Under the pieces are notes generated by a model. That model saw only the letters and a program-made list of their open reading frames with translations. It was not told the origin of the DNA and ran no database searches. Source: Actinomycetes bacterium (GTDB lineage: Bacteria; Actinomycetota; Acidimicrobiia; Acidimicrobiales; UBA8190). From it: a stretch of DNA of 8,550 nucleotides. Of the stretch, positions 6,186 through 8,550 are shown one piece after another (the first letter of the stretch is position 1; each line of letters opens with the position of its first letter). The DNA lies in the NCBI GenBank assembly GCA_021779775.1, contig JAJYAB010000065.1:1-8550 (forward strand), in the 5' to 3' direction. The translations under genes were made by a program, and so were the position numbers.

Positions 6186-8150
6186 ATGGCCATCCCCGAC
6201 GACGACGTCGCCCGGGTCCGGGCGGCGACCGACATCGTCGCCCTGATCGGCGAGCACGCAGCCCTGAAGCGTCAGGGGCGCCGCTGGGTGGGCCTCTGCC
6301 CGTTCCACCAGGAGAAGTCCCCGTCGTTCAGCGTCAACGCCGAGGAGGGGCTTTTCTACTGCTTCGGTTGCCAGACGTCGGGCGACGCCATCACCTTCGT
6401 CCGCGAAGTCGAGCACGTCGACTTCGTCGAGGCGGTGCGCCGGTTGGCCGATCGGGCAGGGGTCGTCATCACCGAGGACAGCGCGGCGACCGCCGAGCAC
6501 CGTCGCCGGGCGCCGCTGCTGGCGGCGATGGCCGCCGCCGTCGACTGGTACCACGACCGGCTGCTCACCTCGCCTGACGCCGGACCAGCTCGTGACTACC
6601 TCCGCTCCCGAGGCTACGACGGCGACGTGGTACGGGCGTTCCGGCTTGGCTGGGCACCCGACGACTGGGACGCGCTGGCCCGCCACCTCCGGGTCTCCGA
6701 CCAGGTGCTCGCCGACGCCGGCTTGGGGTTCGTCAACCGGCGAGGCCGGCAGCAGGATGCCTGGCGGGGGCGGGTGATCTTTCCCATCTTCGACCCCTCC
6801 GACCGGCCGATCGCCATAGGTGGGCGGATCCTCCCGGCGCGCCAGGGGGCGTCTACGGATGCGCCCGGACCGAAGTACAAGAACTCGCCGGAAGGCCCCA
6901 TCTATGCCAAGCGGCGGACCTTATATGGCCTCAACTTCTCGAAGAGGGACATCATCGCCAATGGCGAGGTGGTCGTCTGCGAGGGGTACACCGACGTGAT
7001 CGCCTGCTTCCAGGCGGGGATCCCTCGGGCCGTGGCGACCTGCGGAACCGCGCTGGGTGAGGAGCACTTCCGGCTGCTCTCCAACTTTGCCCGGCGGATC
7101 GTGCTGGCCTACGACGCTGACGCCGCCGGCCAGTCAGGGGCCAGCCGGGTCTACGAATGGGAGCGCCACCACCAGGTGGATGTCGCCGTTGCCGCCCTAC
7201 CTCCCGGATCCGATCCGGGGGACCTCGCCCGCAGCGCGCCCGAGGAGCTCCGCCGCGCGGTGGCGGATGCCGAGCCGTTCCTCAGCTTTCGGGTGGAGCG
7301 GGTCATGCAGGCCGCCGACCTCCGCAGTGCCGAGGGCCGGGCGCGGGCAGCGGAAGGAGCGATGGCCGCGGTCATCGAGCACCCGAACGAGCTCGTCCGG
7401 GACCAGTACCTGATGAGGGTGGCCGACCGGTGCCGGCTCGAGCCGGGGGCGCTGCGTGACCTGGCCGACCGTCTTCGCCGCCAGGAACCACCACGAGACG
7501 GGCGGGGTGCTCCGGCGGGCGACGGCCGGTCGCACAGGTGGGCACCGCCTGGCGGCGACAGCTCCCCGCCGGGCGGTGCCGGACGCGAGGCACCGGCATC
7601 GGATCCTGGCCCCGTGGGAGCACGGCGCGTGCCCACGGGGCGGTACGGGCCTATGGGTCGACATGCTCCGGCGTCGGGAGCGCCGCCACAGCCGGCCACC
7701 GGCCGCTGGCGCCCCGGGCTCGAGGCGTTGCGGCTCGCTGTCCACCGTCCGGAGTCGGTGGCGACCCGGCTCGAGGCTGCGCTGTTTGCCGACCCGGTGC
7801 AGCGAGCGGTGTTCGAGATCCTGGCCCGGGCCACCGACCTGCACGATGCCGTGGAGGCCGCCGAAGCCGAGGATCCGGCGGCCGCCGACCTGATCCGGAG
7901 GTTGGCGGTCGAGGAGCCGACGGCCGATGCCGATGCCGTGATCGTGCAATTGGTACGGGCGGCCTCCCGGCAAGCGCTGTCCGCGATGGAGTCCCAGGCA
8001 CGCCGGTCCTCCGGTGACTTCGCCGGCCTGGCGGCAGAGATCGGGCGTGTGCGTGCCGACCTGCAGGAGCTCGACGACAGCTCCGGCGGGCCCCCCGCCT
8101 GCGGGCGGTTGCTAGCCTGGCTCGTCGGAAGGGCTGAGGAGACCACATGA
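6186..8150 (+). CDS. dnaG: DNA primase DnaG
   Basis: DnaG lays RNA primers for chromosome replication at the fork, recruited by the replicative helicase DnaB. At 654 residues it is of normal actinobacterial length. The CHC2-type zinc finger has C38, H41, C59 and C62 (GLCPFHQEKSPSF ... FYCFGC). The catalytic core runs from about 110 to 430. The TOPRIM active site shows E266 (CEGYTDVI) and D310/D312 (YDADAAG), which bind the catalytic metals. Residues about 433-506 are a Gly/Pro/Arg/Ala-rich, probably disordered linker. The last part (508-654), with predicted helices and many Ala, Glu and Arg, is the expected helicase-binding domain. The start has no Shine-Dalgarno but a -10-like hexamer 7 nt upstream. 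The stop overlaps the rpoD start by ATGA. The linker-coding DNA holds strong inverted repeats (7541-7640). Assignment is secure. Confidence 0.97.
   Translation: MAIPDDDVARVRAATDIVALIGEHAALKRQGRRWVGLCPFHQEKSPSFSVNAEEGLFYCFGCQTSGDAITFVREVEHVDFVEAVRRLADRAGVVITEDSAATAEHRRRAPLLAAMAAAVDWYHDRLLTSPDAGPARDYLRSRGYDGDVVRAFRLGWAPDDWDALARHLRVSDQVLADAGLGFVNRRGRQQDAWRGRVIFPIFDPSDRPIAIGGRILPARQGASTDAPGPKYKNSPEGPIYAKRRTLYGLNFSKRDIIANGEVVVCEGYTDVIACFQAGIPRAVATCGTALGEEHFRLLSNFARRIVLAYDADAAGQSGASRVYEWERHHQVDVAVAALPPGSDPGDLARSAPEELRRAVADAEPFLSFRVERVMQAADLRSAEGRARAAEGAMAAVIEHPNELVRDQYLMRVADRCRLEPGALRDLADRLRRQEPPRDGRGAPAGDGRSHRWAPPGGDSSPPGGAGREAPASDPGPVGARRVPTGRYGPMGRHAPASGAPPQPATGRWRPGLEALRLAVHRPESVATRLEAALFADPVQRAVFEILARATDLHDAVEAAEAEDPAAADLIRRLAVEEPTADADAVIVQLVRAASRQALSAMESQARRSSGDFAGLAAEIGRVRADLQELDDSSGGPPACGRLLAWLVGRAEETT
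7541..7580 (+). other. 15-bp inverted repeat (strong mRNA hairpin) inside the dnaG linker
   Basis: GGCACCGCC-T-GGCGG (7541-7555) pairs with CCGCC-G-GGCGGTGCC (7566-7580): 14 Watson-Crick pairs plus one U-G wobble (7550/7571), with the 10-nt loop 7556-7565. It encodes residues about 452-465 of the disordered linker. The right arm can alternatively pair with GGCACCG at 7589-7595 (7 bp, 8-nt loop), so two mutually exclusive hairpins are possible. The pairing is read directly; a regulatory role is inference, and repeated Pro/Gly codons (CCG, GGC) favour such complementarity by chance. Confidence 0.55.
7610..7640 (+). other. 9-bp inverted repeat inside the dnaG linker
   Basis: CCCCGTGGG (7610-7618) is exactly complementary to CCCACGGGG (7632-7640), with a 13-nt interval. 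Inside it GCAC (7620-7623) and GTGC (7629-7632) can extend the stem at the cost of one outer pair and a small bulge. It follows the hairpin at 7541-7580 by 29 nt and encodes residues about 475-485. No U-tract follows, so a simple intrinsic terminator is unlikely. Confidence 0.5.
8113..8118 (+). promoter_or_regulatory. Weak candidate -10 hexamer (TAGCCT) for an internal rpoD promoter
   Basis: TAGCCT lies within the dnaG 3' end, 28 bases before the rpoD ATG, and would give a leader of about 20 nt holding the rpoD Shine-Dalgarno. No -35 is recognisable. Internal rpoD promoters within dnaG are known in the E. coli operon, but a lone TAnnnT is weak evidence. Confidence 0.25.
8136..8141 (+). promoter_or_regulatory. 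Shine-Dalgarno GAGGAG for rpoD
   Basis: GAGGAG ends five bases before the ATG at 8147 and lies inside the last codons of dnaG. It gives rpoD its own ribosome entry in addition to coupling by the ATGA overlap. Confidence 0.75.
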
Positions 8151-8550
8151 CAGAGGCATACCCTCCGGAAGGGGAGGTTCTGCGGGTGCCGCCTGGCGTG
8201 TCAACGGACGACTTCGGCCAGCTCCTCGCCGTCGGTCGCCGGCGCGGGTTCCTCACTCCAGACGACCTCATCCTGGTGCTGCAGTCGGTGGAGCTCAGCC
8301 ACGACGTCATCGAGGAGATCGTCGACCGGGTCCGCGTCGAAGGCATCACTGTGGTCGACGAGCCACATGACGATGTTCCTCCCCCGATCGCCCTGGGCGA
8401 GGCGCTGGCCGGCCCGGCCATGCTTACCGTGGTCGGCGGGACGCCCGACCTGCCCGCCGGTCCCGATGAAGCCGAGCGGCGCGCCGGCGGGCCGGACCGA
8501 GTACCCCCTGGAGCGACGCTGCCAGAAGGTGCTACTGCGCACACCACCCC
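8147..8550 (+). CDS. rpoD: Principal RNA polymerase sigma factor RpoD/SigA, N-terminal part (runs off the window)
   Basis: The open frame continues to the window edge, giving about 134 residues. The start is fixed by the Shine-Dalgarno at 8136-8141 and the ATGA overlap with dnaG. Residues about 23-72 (GQLLAVGRRRGFLTPDDL ... VEGITVVDE) match sigma-70 region 1.1, the autoinhibitory domain of group 1 sigma factors that blocks DNA binding by free sigma. Residues about 73-134 are Pro/Gly/Ala/Asp-rich low-complexity sequence, as expected between region 1.1 and the conserved regions 1.2-4, which lie beyond the window. Position directly after dnaG is the classical macromolecular-synthesis arrangement and strongly supports the call. 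The DNA-binding regions cannot be checked here. Confidence 0.88.
   Translation, partial: MTEAYPPEGEVLRVPPGVSTDDFGQLLAVGRRRGFLTPDDLILVLQSVELSHDVIEEIVDRVRVEGITVVDEPHDDVPPPIALGEALAGPAMLTVVGGTPDLPAGPDEAERRAGGPDRVPPGATLPEGATAHTT

Overview
The window is high-GC bacterial chromosome with strongly G/C-biased third codon positions. Protein character suggests an actinobacterium: a single-chain alpha2 glycyl-tRNA synthetase with the actinobacterial-type 'EPAAGATR' motif 3, and a DnaG N-terminus resembling those of class Acidimicrobiia. The class-level placement is inference from remembered family sequences. All but one of the genes are core housekeeping genes on the + strand; I see no mobile element, CRISPR array, tRNA or rRNA.

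Layout, left to right. Positions 1-51 are a three-copy 17-bp tandem repeat that places a TGA in each forward frame and runs into the GTG start of hemW (46-1158, heme chaperone, radical SAM). hemW overlaps glyS (1155-2474, glycyl-tRNA synthetase) by ATGA. The glyS stop lies in a perfect 13-bp tandem duplication, followed by a 7-bp hairpin that may terminate transcription. A lone minus-strand gene (2555-3310) encodes a membrane-anchored extracytoplasmic protein with weak resemblance to LytR-CpsA-Psr (LCP) proteins. A 121-bp divergent spacer with a clear Shine-Dalgarno leads to ppdK (3432-6131, pyruvate phosphate dikinase). After 54 bp comes dnaG (6186-8150, primase), which overlaps rpoD/sigA (8147 to the window edge, principal sigma factor) by ATGA.

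How the genes work together. dnaG-rpoD is the core of the classical macromolecular-synthesis operon (replication priming plus transcription initiation). The order glyS ... ppdK-dnaG-rpoD resembles the Firmicutes cluster glyS-PDRP-(ppdK)-dnaG-sigA, where PDRP is the PPDK regulatory kinase/phosphatase. Here no PDRP gene is present, the space holds the reversed LCP-like gene, and the PPDK residue that PDRP would phosphorylate is valine.

The main non-coding signals are: SD-less starts of glyS and dnaG preceded by GGTA-type -10 hexamers 6-7 nt before ATG (possible leaderless transcripts); strong inverted repeats in the part of dnaG encoding its disordered linker, which could shape dnaG/rpoD read-through; and an ARKAAP-repeat basic tail on PPDK. 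I found no new defence or mobile system. The most interesting items are the dnaG-linker RNA structures, the orphan LCP-like gene and the ppdK regulatory-site change.
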